This document shows positions 24,784 to 31,832 of a stretch of 42,224 nt of DNA, piece after piece. This DNA comes from Bacilli bacterium. Lineage in GTDB: Bacteria > Bacillota > Bacilli > Paenibacillales > NBRC-103111. The notes under the pieces are model-generated. The model searched no databases. It was not told the origin of the DNA and saw only the letters and a list, made by a program, of their open reading frames with translations. The stretch is from positions 1 through 42,224 of the forward strand of contig JAQBPR010000262.1 of assembly GCA_028287395.1 (NCBI GenBank). The letters run 5' to 3'. Made by a program: the position numbers and the translations under genes. The stretch's first letter is position 1. Every line of letters starts with the position of its first letter.

Positions 24784-25571
24784 AGGGTATAGTGAGGCGC
24801 AGACGAAGGGTACAAAACATTATTTTCGCCATTACCGTTTATACTTAAAGCGTCTTCCATCGTATATAATCCACATTGTTTATTCTTCAGCCAATGAGCG
24901 GCAAACAAAGCGCCCTGTCCAAAGGAAGTTCGATCAATGGATTCATGAACCAATCGAATGGTCTGGTTGGCAAGTCCAAATATGATTTCGTGTTTTCCAA
25001 CAATGCCGCCGACCCGAATCGAATTTACATGCTTCGTTTCGTCCAAACCAAGCTTATTTGCAATTCGCAGCGCTGTACCGGAAACGTCCTTCTTTCCGCG
25101 GAAATGCTCCTCAACGATTTCAATATCAGCTTCGGGAACGATGGCTTGTAAAGCTTTTGCCATACTAATTAAAAAGTTAATGCCTAATGTGATGTTTGGA
25201 GCGTGGAGAATGGCGGTTTGCTTACCTAATCTTTTCAATTTAAAATGATGCTCCGGTTCATAATTCGATATAGCGGAAACAATACGTATGCCGTGCTTTG
25301 CAGCGGCGAAATAACTGGATATCGAGCTTGGCGATGAAAAGTCAATGAGTACATCAACCAAATTAGTTTTGAAAAAAGAATCATGGTCAACTTCTTGGAT
25401 CGCATATATTTTTCCTTGATCGAGTTCATATCCCAGTAAATGACTTGCATAATTGCCTGTGTTTTCAGGGGATTGCTTTAATACCCATTCTAAAGTCAGC
25501 TTATCGTCTTTCAAAATTTCTTCCGCTACGGCTTTACCGGCTCTGCCAAACCCAATTAGTCCTATTTTCAT
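24780..25571 (-). CDS. dapB: 4-hydroxy-tetrahydrodipicolinate reductase-like protein (DapB)
   Basis: A 263-residue NAD(P)H-dependent reductase of the DapB fold, acting in lysine and diaminopimelate synthesis. The nucleotide loop is IGLIGFGRAGKAVAEEI, the middle has DVLIDFSSPSSI, and the active-site segment is EEHFRGKKDVSGTA. The canonical segment is E-x-H-H-x-x-K-x-D-x-P-S-G-T-A: here the second His is Phe and the Pro before SGTA is missing, while the catalytic His and Lys are kept. It may be a paralogue. The start at 25571 has GGGAGG 7 bases upstream; an in-frame ATG at 25610 with AAAGGAG would add 13 residues. A strong palindromic operator lies upstream. It overlaps the acyltransferase end by 4 bp, tail to tail. 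Confidence 0.85.
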   Translation of the reverse strand: MKIGLIGFGRAGKAVAEEILKDDKLTLEWVLKQSPENTGNYASHLLGYELDQGKIYAIQEVDHDSFFKTNLVDVLIDFSSPSSISSYFAAAKHGIRIVSAISNYEPEHHFKLKRLGKQTAILHAPNITLGINFLISMAKALQAIVPEADIEIVEEHFRGKKDVSGTALRIANKLGLDETKHVNSIRVGGIVGKHEIIFGLANQTIRLVHESIDRTSFGQGALFAAHWLKNKQCGLYTMEDALSINGNGENNVLYPSSAPHYTL

Positions 25572-25585
25572 GAGGAAGCCTCCCT

Positions 25586-25606
25586 TACAAATTTGGTGTA
25601 TTTGTA
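25586..25606. promoter_or_regulatory. Inverted repeat between the two possible dapB starts
   Basis: TACAAAT (25586-25592) and ATTTGTA (25600-25606) are perfect 7-bp arms around a 7-bp spacer. In the mRNA the arms would form a hairpin lying between the upstream in-frame ATG (25610) and the GGGAGG site of the ATG at 25571. It may be a second operator or a translation control hairpin. Confidence 0.35.
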
Positions 25607-25629
25607 TCATACCAAAACTCCTTTCAACT

Positions 25630-25657
25630 AACAACCTATAATATAATATAAGTTGTT
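25630..25657. promoter_or_regulatory. Palindromic operator overlapping the dapB promoter
   Basis: AACAACCTATA (25630-25640) and TATAAGTTGTT (25647-25657) match as inverted arms at 10 of 11 positions, with a 6-bp AT spacer. On the minus strand TTTACA (25672-25667) and TATTAT (25648-25643) give a promoter with 18-bp spacing whose -10 lies in the centre of the palindrome, so a bound protein would block it. The BusR-like regulator encoded upstream is one candidate; this is inference. Confidence 0.6.
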
Positions 25658-25736
25658 GGATAAAAATGTAAAATTGTACCGCCTAAGCTATGAGTTGAAA
25701 ATGTGTCTGACCACTTTTTTCGGCTTATATTGCAGC

Positions 25737-25767
25737 AAAAAGGGATAGCTGAATGCCATCCCTTTTT
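25737..25767 (-). terminator. Terminator after the BusR-like gene
   Basis: AAAAAGGGAT (25737-25746) and ATCCCTTTTT (25758-25767) form a perfect 10-bp stem with an 11-nt loop. A-rich and T-rich ends make it usable in both directions. It lies between the regulator gene and dapB, both on the minus strand, so these two are not one operon. Confidence 0.85.
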
Positions 25768-25770
25768 GTT

Positions 25771-26047
25771 TATTTTGCATTTGGAGGGAACGTCAATCCG
25801 TTATTTGCTTAATTTCACCTGATTGCAGTTCCTTTGGGAACGTCGTTCCTCTATTCATTGATAATTGAAATAAATCGCCCCTGTTGAGCTAAATAACGAA
25901 TCGTAGTTCCCTTTACGAAGCAGAAACATGCATTTTGCAAGAAATAGAGCATTTACGTTCCGCTCAATCATAGCAGGGGCCCAATTACAAACGTAAGGTT
26001 GCATAATCTAGGCAGGATTGTCCTGTAATACTACATCGACTTCATTA
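25771..26047. repeat. ~280-bp interspersed repeat, copy 1
   Basis: About 277 bp matching 34881-35163 in the same orientation at roughly 80-85% by eye. Conserved blocks include GGGAACGTCAATCCGTTATT at the left, ATCGTAGTTCCCTTT in the middle, ACGTTCCGCTCAATCATAGC, and TGTAATACTACA...GACTTCATTA at the right end. An internal inverted repeat pairs 25786-25806 with 25891-25911 (17 of 21 positions). It has no open frame of interest. It lies between the regulator gene and its terminator hairpin. The remaining DNA between dapB and the regulator holds only the operator and terminator listed separately. Confidence 0.85.
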
Positions 26048-26056
26048 GCGGGTTCA

Positions 26057-26683
26057 CTAGGTACTTATGTTTTTTTTATCAACAAAAGCTAACGTATGCT
26101 GATACACTTGGTCATCACCGACTACAACCAGCACATCGTTTGGCCTGAGAATGACATGAGGGCCCGGAGAAATGGAAATATTCGTGTCTCTGCGTAAAGC
26201 AATAATTGTTGCCCCTGTATTTTGCCAAAATTGCAGGTTAGCGATGGTTTGCCCAACCACATGAGAGGATTCTACAATAGTTATTTCTGCGGGACTGTAG
26301 GGTCTAAGATTGCGCAACCGATCTGAAAGGTCAATAATGTCACTCAAAATGCCTTCGAATTTATCGTCCATTGCTTTTTTTTCTTTAAGCAATAGTTCCA
26401 GATCCTGCTTCAAGGAATAGGCGGATTTTAAATATTTGTATTTATGGATGTAATCGAAGGCATGATGACTGGATAGGACAATAATTTCTTTTCCTTGCGA
26501 TACGTCCACAATATTTTCTGCTTTTAATAAGCCAATTGCTTTGCGGATCGTTTCCGGAGAAACGCGGTAATGGCTTGCTAATAGAGTACGGCCGGATATT
26601 TTAAAATGAACGGGGTACTCTCCACTTACAATTCTTTGGGCGATATCCAAGGAAATGGATTGATAAATCGACATCTCGGACAT
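26057..26683 (-). CDS. GntR-type regulator with RCK_C domain (BusR-like)
   Basis: A 208-residue regulator. Residues ~3-70 are a GntR winged helix (YQSISLDIAQRIVSGEYPVH, then ISGRTLLASHYRVSPETIRK). A coiled coil follows at ~85-120 (LKQDLELLLKEKKAMDDKFE). Residues ~125-205 are an RCK_C/TrkA_C domain (GATIIALRRDTNISISPGPH then LRPNDVLVVVGDD). This order is that of BusR, a repressor of osmolyte uptake that binds cyclic di-AMP through RCK_C. No osmolyte transporter gene is present here, so its targets are open; the palindrome before dapB is a candidate. GGAG lies 10 bases before ATG 26683, and a second ATG is three codons on. Confidence 0.87.
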   Translation of the reverse strand: MSEMSIYQSISLDIAQRIVSGEYPVHFKISGRTLLASHYRVSPETIRKAIGLLKAENIVDVSQGKEIIVLSSHHAFDYIHKYKYLKSAYSLKQDLELLLKEKKAMDDKFEGILSDIIDLSDRLRNLRPYSPAEITIVESSHVVGQTIANLQFWQNTGATIIALRRDTNISISPGPHVILRPNDVLVVVGDDQVYQHTLAFVDKKNIST

Positions 26684-26850
26684 AAGGGCTGCTCCTTTAT
26701 AGCTCGATTCTCTTGATATGATTTCAGCTAAACCTATTCTACAACAAATTGCAATCCCCTGCTAATCCCCTGCTAATCAAGACTATATCCAACAAATGTG
26801 TTACCATTACATAGGTTAAACGTAGAAACCTGTAAGGGAGGATACAACAA

Positions 26851-27333
26851 ATGAAACTATACTTTCGTGATAATTTTTTTAATTCAGGGGTAACCGAAAT
26901 TTTAACTGAATCGAATGAGCTGGCTGGAGAGTTGGATCTCAAAAGCGCTTTCGGATCTTCGCTGCATTTGTATGGGGCGGATGGAGTATTGAAGTACAGT
27001 GGCGCCTTCCCCATATTCTCAAATAAGTGGGAGGTTTTTGGAGCAGATGGTGAGGAAGTTGGCGTTTTGCGACATCGCATCGCTTTTTTTTCGAAGCTGT
27101 TTGAATATGATGCAGGTGAAAGAGGCTGCTATGAAATCACCTCCCCCGCATTTTCAAGAGAGTATGAGATTAGTGATGAAGCGAGTACGCTAGTTGCAAG
27201 CTTTGAACGGGTAAGCGGCTGGTTTTCAGCGGATGCGTACTGTTTAGAAAATCATTCGGATGTGTTAAATAGCTATGAGCTGGTGACCGTGGTCATGGGC
27301 ATGCATGAAATTCAAAAAAGGACTAAGCGTTAA
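26851..27333 (+). CDS. Tubby C-terminal-like/LURP-one-related protein (YxjI type)
   Basis: A 160-residue protein of the LURP-one/tubby-like beta-barrel fold, recognisable from MKLYFRDNFFNSGVTEI at the start, YSGAFPIFSNKWEVFGADGE in the middle, and VVMGMHEIQKRTKR at the end. The function of these proteins in bacteria is unknown; a phospholipid-scramblase-like or membrane-binding role has been suggested for the fold. GGGAGG lies 8 bases before the start. Just upstream, CCCCTGCTAAT is directly repeated twice (26757-26778). It is divergent from the BusR-like gene with 167 bp between. Confidence 0.72.
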   Translation: MKLYFRDNFFNSGVTEILTESNELAGELDLKSAFGSSLHLYGADGVLKYSGAFPIFSNKWEVFGADGEEVGVLRHRIAFFSKLFEYDAGERGCYEITSPAFSREYEISDEASTLVASFERVSGWFSADAYCLENHSDVLNSYELVTVVMGMHEIQKRTKR

Positions 27334-27350
27334 AATTCGATTCAATGCTA

Positions 27351-27517
27351 TAAGAGTGTGTTCAAAAAATGGCGAAGTGGAGTAATGGGTGTGCTTTTAA
27401 AGTTTACGTGCCGACTTTGAAAATGAGTTTCCCCCTTCGTCCATTCAAGAAACTCATTTTCAACTGAGGCTGGAAAGCACATTCATTACGCAATATAGCT
27501 ATACTTGAACACACTCT
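27351..27517. repeat. 165-bp palindromic MITE-like element
   Basis: Perfect 13-bp terminal inverted repeats (AGAGTGTGTTCAA at 27353-27365, TTGAACACACTCT at 27505-27517) enclose a nested palindrome. TGTGCTTT pairs with AAAGCACA further in, and the centre has perfect 15-bp arms (27417-27431 and 27449-27463) around a 17-nt loop. It encodes nothing. ATA on both outer sides may be a target duplication. Its size, inverted ends and second partial copy at 18859 suggest a non-autonomous mobile element or a structured extragenic repeat. Confidence 0.8.
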
Positions 27518-27559
27518 ATAATTATATCTTTCGATTAGTCACAAGCAGGGGGCAACAAA

Positions 27560-28444
27560 ATGAAGGTTATTTCAATCGTGTTGGCGATTTTATTAAGCAG
27601 CCTACTCCTTATCCTTATTCCAGTGAGCTCGGTCGTTTTTTCCGCGAATGCGTCCATTTTAAAACCGTATCATTCGCAAAGCTATTTTGTCGAAAGCGGA
27701 ATTTATCCTGAATTAAAACAAAAGCTAAAATTAAGTATACTCGGTTATAAAAATCAGGAAGAGGAGAATAAAGCGTCTTTGCTAGACTCTATTAGAAATA
27801 AAATTTTTAACAAAGCGTTTGATTCCGTTGTGACAGATGACTTTGTAGCTTTAAAAATGTTCACATTGCAAAATTCATTTTGGGACTATATGACAGATAA
27901 AAGCAATCATATTGCTGCCATTCCGATTCCCGAATTATCAGCAGCTTTAACGAAACTAATAGACCAGCAAATTCTGCCGACCCTAGTCAAACAACAAATG
28001 AAAGAGCAGTTAAAGAAGAACTTAGCCGATAGTATCGACATCATTCAATTAATGGATATACAAACAAAGAAGCTTGAGAATACAAAAGAAAAATATCTTT
28101 TATTCAAAAGGGAAGCTTGGCTGGTCTACTTTTTAATGTTCATTGTGCTGGCGCTATCGGTTCTGCTTTCCTACCTTCGCAAATATAGGATCAAGTGGAT
28201 CGGAGTTTGTATGACGGTGGGTGGAATGATAACTATGCTGATCTGGATACCCAAAGTGCGATATTTACAAAATATCCCAATTTCAGACGATATGCAAGAT
28301 TTGAGTCGCGGAATAAACCAATTAGCTGCTGCAGCTAGTAACGATTTTATGCTGCAATTAAGTATCGCAGCAGCTATTGCTATTTTAATAGGCTTAGCAG
28401 TTATCTGGCTCAGTCCCCGTAACGCAGACAGTTCCCAAAAGTGA
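27560..28444 (+). CDS. Membrane protein of unknown function
   Basis: A 294-residue protein I cannot place in a family. It starts with a hydrophobic helix at ~4-26 (IVLAILLSSLLLILIPVSSV), followed by a ~155-residue, mostly charged and helical domain (FVESGIYPELKQKLKLSIL onward), then three hydrophobic helices at about 188-207, 213-232 and 265-286. The charged domain is probably outside the membrane and the last three helices form an anchor. GGGGG lies 8 bases before the start. It follows the MITE-like element directly and appears to be a single-gene unit. Confidence 0.65.
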   Translation: MKVISIVLAILLSSLLLILIPVSSVVFSANASILKPYHSQSYFVESGIYPELKQKLKLSILGYKNQEEENKASLLDSIRNKIFNKAFDSVVTDDFVALKMFTLQNSFWDYMTDKSNHIAAIPIPELSAALTKLIDQQILPTLVKQQMKEQLKKNLADSIDIIQLMDIQTKKLENTKEKYLLFKREAWLVYFLMFIVLALSVLLSYLRKYRIKWIGVCMTVGGMITMLIWIPKVRYLQNIPISDDMQDLSRGINQLAAAASNDFMLQLSIAAAIAILIGLAVIWLSPRNADSSQK

Positions 28445-28647
28445 TGCTTATCCATGGTGTGAACCAATGAGTGGGTTTGATAGATGCTTCAGATTTTTTT
28501 GATGAGTTGAGTTCGACTTGCAAAATTATACTGACCTTAGAATTCTGGACAAACGCTGCCGTCTAAAAAGACGGCATTGCCGGTTATCTTTGGACAAAAA
28601 TAGCCTCAGCCTCATCTTAACTTTCTGGCATTCCAAAGGTCATGAAG
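28445..28647. other. Intergenic region with a T/A-loop hairpin
   Basis: No gene is visible. TGCCGTCT (28557-28564) and AGACGGCA (28569-28576) form a perfect 8-bp stem with an AAAA loop. It has no T run and is not a clear terminator. The open frame that crosses this region and the following hairpins has the composition of repeats, not of protein. Confidence 0.45.
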
Positions 28648-28840
28648 GCTGTAACGATGTATTTCATCGTTACAGGCACAAATCGAAGTTAGTTTGTTGC
28701 TGTAGTGATGTTTTTAATCGTTACAGAAGTAGAAGGTGGACGAGAAATGGCCAAGCTCTTATTGTAACGATGTTTTTCATCGTTGAAGAGACCCATTTGG
28801 ATGAGTTAGCTGCTGTAACGATGTTTTTCATCATTCTTAC
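28648..28840. repeat. Four spaced copies of a T-loop hairpin repeat
   Basis: Four units of the form GTAACGATG-loop-CATCGTTAC lie at about 28650-28674, 28701-28725, 28763-28786 and 28814-28840. The loop is TATTT in the first and TTTTT in the others. Unit 1 has a perfect 9-bp stem; units 2-4 carry one to several changes. Start-to-start distances are about 50, 62 and 50 bp. The DNA between units is unrelated. No cas gene is near and the units differ from each other, so this is not CRISPR. Confidence 0.8.
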
Positions 28841-28942
28841 AAAAACTTAAGATGAACCTATGGAGGAAAATAGAAGGAAGGCACAATAAATCGCTTATAA
28901 GCTGAAATAAAATCCCGTCAACGATTATAGGAGGAAGCAGTA

Positions 28943-29044
28943 TTGATTGCTCAAGCAAAGCCTTGTCCCATTTGCCTCGGCGAAAGCCGAGAGGCTATAA
29001 AACTATATGGAGGGGTGAAGGATGCCCTATGTATTGAAGCATAA
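28943..29044 (+). pseudogene. Short zinc-ribbon-like reading frame
   Basis: A TTG start at 28943, eight bases after a strong GGAGG, opens a 33-residue frame containing AKPCPICLGESREAIKLYGG and ending ALCIEA. CPIC plus one later Cys resembles the first half of a zinc ribbon that stops before the fourth ligand. It may be a small protein truncated by a frameshift, or a regulatory leader peptide. A GC-rich hairpin (CCTCGGC-GAAA-GCCGAG) lies inside it. No family is recognised. Confidence 0.35.
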
Positions 29045-29114
29045 AGATACTTCAGAGTTATTCACCTGCAAGCTATTGCGGAAGCGGAGTACGCTTCTTT
29101 TTTATTTCACCTGA
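29022..29114 (+). pseudogene. Remnant of a small hypothetical protein
   Basis: ATG 29022, after GGAGGGGTG, opens a 30-residue frame beginning MPYVLKHKDTSELFTCKL. In the next frame the sequence continues with AIAEAEYASFLFHLIQ. Together they look like the two ends of one small protein with its middle deleted and a frameshift at about 29075. The resemblance to a small Bacillales protein family is from memory and unverified. Confidence 0.3.
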
Positions 29115-29148
29115 TACAAAATCGGCATATCCTTCGTCTTACTATTAT

Positions 29149-29189
29149 ACTGTTAACGGGCAGCGCGGTACCCGAATCCTTTTAACAGT
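29149..29189 (+). promoter_or_regulatory. Inverted repeat in the leader of the sigma-factor operon
   Basis: ACTGTTAA (29149-29156) pairs perfectly with TTAACAGT (29182-29189). Inside it CGGG (29157-29160) pairs with CCCG (29171-29174), giving a long bulged hairpin that ends 30 bp before the sigma-factor start. It could be an operator or an mRNA leader structure. No T run follows, so it is not a terminator. Confidence 0.5.
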
Positions 29190-29218
29190 GCAGCTGCAGC
29201 TGAAAGGAGCATAAATGA

Positions 29219-29755
29219 ATGGAACTTCCGACAACTGAAATATTTCGCGACCTATTCTATACACATTACCCATCTGTCCGACGTAAGCTGGTCTCCTTAG
29301 TTCGCGATGAATCGGCCGCTGAAGATTTAGCACAAGAAGTTTTTTTACGATTATATCGTAACCCGCCAGATGAGTTGAATGCTGTCGGTGCTTGGCTTCA
29401 TCGTGTTCTTACACGTATTGGCTATGACTACTTAAATAAGAAAATCAGAGAACAGGCCTTATTGAAAAAACAAGAGAGTTTCAAAGGTTCCACTGAAAGA
29501 GTGTCGATTTCAAATGAGCAGGTGTTGATGGAACAGTTGGATCGCGAGGAAATGCATCAATGGCTGAATGAGCTATCGGAACGAGATCGTCAGGTGCTGA
29601 TGCTGCGCTATTCTGGTTATAGCTATGAGGAAATTGCGGAGCAAATGGAAATACGGCAACCGCTGATTGGTACGCTTGTGAATCGCGCAACGGCAAGATT
29701 GAAGCGGCAAGCAGATTTACACGGTCAAGATCTATTGAGGGGGAATATACAATGA
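29219..29755 (+). CDS. ECF-type RNA polymerase sigma factor (SigX-like)
   Basis: A 178-residue sigma-70 family factor. Region 2 spans ~10-75 (FYTHYPSVRRKLVSLVRDES then AAEDLAQEVFLRLYRNPP), and region 4 ~115-165 (LNELSERDRQVLMLRYSGYS then YEEIAEQMEI). It directs RNA polymerase to its own regulon. AAAGGAG lies 7 bases before ATG 29219; an out-of-frame ATG four bases earlier would give only seven codons and could lower translation. The end overlaps the next gene by 4 bp. The next gene encodes its likely anti-sigma factor, and an ABC export system is co-transcribed, suggesting a cell-envelope stress response. Confidence 0.9.
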   Translation: MELPTTEIFRDLFYTHYPSVRRKLVSLVRDESAAEDLAQEVFLRLYRNPPDELNAVGAWLHRVLTRIGYDYLNKKIREQALLKKQESFKGSTERVSISNEQVLMEQLDREEMHQWLNELSERDRQVLMLRYSGYSYEEIAEQMEIRQPLIGTLVNRATARLKRQADLHGQDLLRGNIQ

Positions 29756-30867
29756 ATCAATCAACGGATGCGGCTTGGGAGAAATTGCAGAAGCAGCTGG
29801 CTAAAGAAGCTGTAAATTCGCAATGGACCCGATGGTCAAAGCAGTTAAATGAGCATAACGGCGCTTTAAAGCAGGAAGAAGTACCTCTTTTGTATGATAA
29901 AATAGCGGATTCTATTCCACATACTGGAGCAACATCAGCCCTGGAAGCAATCGAACCGGTAAGCGGTGCTCGAAAAAGCTTATTTCGCAGCTGGCTTAAA
30001 CGAAATCGTAATTGGATGAGCGGCGCATCGGTGGCGAGTGTACTTACGATTATACTGCTTACACCTGTGGGCAATCATGCGCTTGCAGCAATATTAAATC
30101 AATTTCACATGCAGCAGGTCACAGTTGTCCAAGAAGATGATTTGCGTCAAATGATGAATAATGTGTTAAGCGATGGCAAGACGCGCGAATCGATAAATAA
30201 ATTTGGTGCATTTACGCATACTTCAGGTACATTAAACGGACAATACACGATCAAAGAAGCAGAACAATTACTGCAGTATAAGCTTATTGCACCCAAAGTT
30301 TTTAATGCGGAGCAGGACAAAGTTTACTTGTCACCGAGCAACGAGATTACGCTCAAACTAAATGTCGATGAAGTGAATCAGGCGTTGCAACGACTGGGTG
30401 CGAAAAAAATGCTTCCACAAGCAATAGATGGCAAACCGATTAAGCTCATATTTGGTGAGTCCGCATCCTTTTCTATGAATAGCAAGCAAAACATAAATGG
30501 CTATTACTTGACGGAACAGCCAGTTCCCGTAATCGATGTTGATCCTTCGATTCCTGTTGCAGAAGCACTTGATGCGGTTATCCAATTCCCGCTTTTACCC
30601 CAGTATTTAAAAGATAGCTTGAAACAATCGGGCGTATTGGATGGCGGGAATATACCGTTGCCAGTGATTGCAAACAAACTTACAGAGAAGCATACGATCC
30701 AAGGCGTTGATGTGATTCTATCTACTCAAAGCTTTAACGAAGAAAAAACGAATAATGCGTATTATTCCGCAACATGGGTTAAGAAGGGCCAGCTTTATAC
30801 GCTAAACGGTCATTTTACAGATAAGAACGCAGTATTAGCCTTAACGGAAGAGTTGATCAGTCAATGA
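29752..30867 (+). CDS. Probable anti-sigma factor, single-pass membrane protein
   Basis: A 371-residue protein with a ~82-residue cytoplasmic part (AAWEKLQKQLAKEAVNSQWT), one membrane helix at ~88-112 (WMSGASVASVLTIILLTPVG) and a large outer domain. The layout is that of RsiX-type anti-sigma factors. The outer domain (ITLKLNVDEVNQALQRLGAK, GKPIKLIFGESASF) is not clearly assigned but resembles the sensor part of such proteins. The ATG overlaps the sigma-factor stop in ATGA, implying coupled synthesis. It should hold the sigma factor at the membrane until a signal is received. Confidence 0.72.
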   Translation: MNQSTDAAWEKLQKQLAKEAVNSQWTRWSKQLNEHNGALKQEEVPLLYDKIADSIPHTGATSALEAIEPVSGARKSLFRSWLKRNRNWMSGASVASVLTIILLTPVGNHALAAILNQFHMQQVTVVQEDDLRQMMNNVLSDGKTRESINKFGAFTHTSGTLNGQYTIKEAEQLLQYKLIAPKVFNAEQDKVYLSPSNEITLKLNVDEVNQALQRLGAKKMLPQAIDGKPIKLIFGESASFSMNSKQNINGYYLTEQPVPVIDVDPSIPVAEALDAVIQFPLLPQYLKDSLKQSGVLDGGNIPLPVIANKLTEKHTIQGVDVILSTQSFNEEKTNNAYYSATWVKKGQLYTLNGHFTDKNAVLALTEELISQ

Positions 30868-31832
30868 GTAATCCCGTTATTGAGACGGAATTATTAACCA
30901 AGGATTATGGCGATGGCAAAGGCTGTCGGCAAATTACGCTAACCGTTGGCGCTGGGGAAGCATTTGGTTTTCTTGGCCCCAATGGAGCGGGTAAAAGTAC
31001 CTTTGTAAAAATGCTGGTAGGTCTAATCCATCCTACCTCAGGGTCAGGCACGCTATTTGGTGAACCGATTGGCTCGATTGCTGCCTGCCGAGAGATTGGA
31101 TATTTGCCTGAGCTGTACCGCTATCAAGAATGGCTGACGGGTGCGGAAGTGCTTTGGCTTCATGCTAAGCTTTGTAGAATGGAAAAGGGCTACGCTCAAA
31201 AACGAATAGATCAGCTATTAGAAGAAGTCGGGATCGGCGAGCGTGGAAAAGATCGCGTAAAGCGTTATTCCAAGGGGATGCAGCAGAGACTCGGCTTGGC
31301 TTGCGCCCTGCTTAATGACCCTAAGCTGCTTTTTCTGGATGAACCTTCATCCGCATTGGATCCTGTCGGACGATTCGAAGTTCGCTTACTTTTACAGAAG
31401 CTGAAAGAACAGGGAAAAACGATCTTTCTTAATTCGCATTTGCTTGAGGATGTAGAACTGCTATGTGATCGGGTTGCGCTGCTCAATAACGGACAAATTC
31501 TAAAAAAAGGCAAGATCTCCGAGGTACTGCAGGAGAAAACCCGCTGGCATTTACGTGTCGGCGGGTTTACGCCGTTCGCCATCCAATGGTTGCAGGAATT
31601 GGCGGGTTGGACGCTCAGGATAATAGAGGGCTCCGGTACAGGCAACGGTGAAAACGGAGATTCCGTTTGGTTAGAGGTAGAATTAGAAGAGGATGAGCAA
31701 ATAGGCTGGCTGAATAGTCTGATCATTGAACAAGGCATGACATTATACGAGACTAAGAAAGCCAAAACGCATCTCGATGAATGGTTTGTCCAAGCGGTCT
31801 CTGGCTTGAACCATAGGGGGGAACGTAAATGA
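30864..31832 (+). CDS. ABC transporter ATP-binding protein (first pair)
   Basis: A 322-residue ABC ATPase of the CcmA/NatA-type exporter group. Walker A is GFLGPNGAGKST, the Q-loop region is REIGYLPELYRYQEWLTG, the signature motif is the degenerate RYSKGMQQRL, and Walker B is LLFLDEPSSALDP with the switch His in FLNSHLL. A C-terminal ~90-residue extension follows. It overlaps the genes before and after by 4 bp each. It pairs with the permease that follows. Substrate unknown; antimicrobial peptide or lipid export would fit a sigma-factor operon. Confidence 0.9.
   Translation: MSNPVIETELLTKDYGDGKGCRQITLTVGAGEAFGFLGPNGAGKSTFVKMLVGLIHPTSGSGTLFGEPIGSIAACREIGYLPELYRYQEWLTGAEVLWLHAKLCRMEKGYAQKRIDQLLEEVGIGERGKDRVKRYSKGMQQRLGLACALLNDPKLLFLDEPSSALDPVGRFEVRLLLQKLKEQGKTIFLNSHLLEDVELLCDRVALLNNGQILKKGKISEVLQEKTRWHLRVGGFTPFAIQWLQELAGWTLRIIEGSGTGNGENGDSVWLEVELEEDEQIGWLNSLIIEQGMTLYETKKAKTHLDEWFVQAVSGLNHRGERK

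Noticed and set aside
28648..28840. CRISPR-like array of four repeats
   Set aside because: The units are short self-complementary hairpins that differ from each other, spacings are uneven (about 50, 62, 50 bp) and no cas gene is present.
28518..28850. 110-residue open frame across the hairpin repeats
   Set aside because: Its sequence is produced by the repeats (recurring DVFHRYR and TMFFI), with no ribosome-binding site.
28969..29030. Riboswitch (cyclic di-GMP or similar) suggested by a GAAA-capped stem before ATG 29022
   Set aside because: The conserved cores of known classes I could recall are absent; only one stem (CCTCGGC-GAAA-GCCGAG) is clear.
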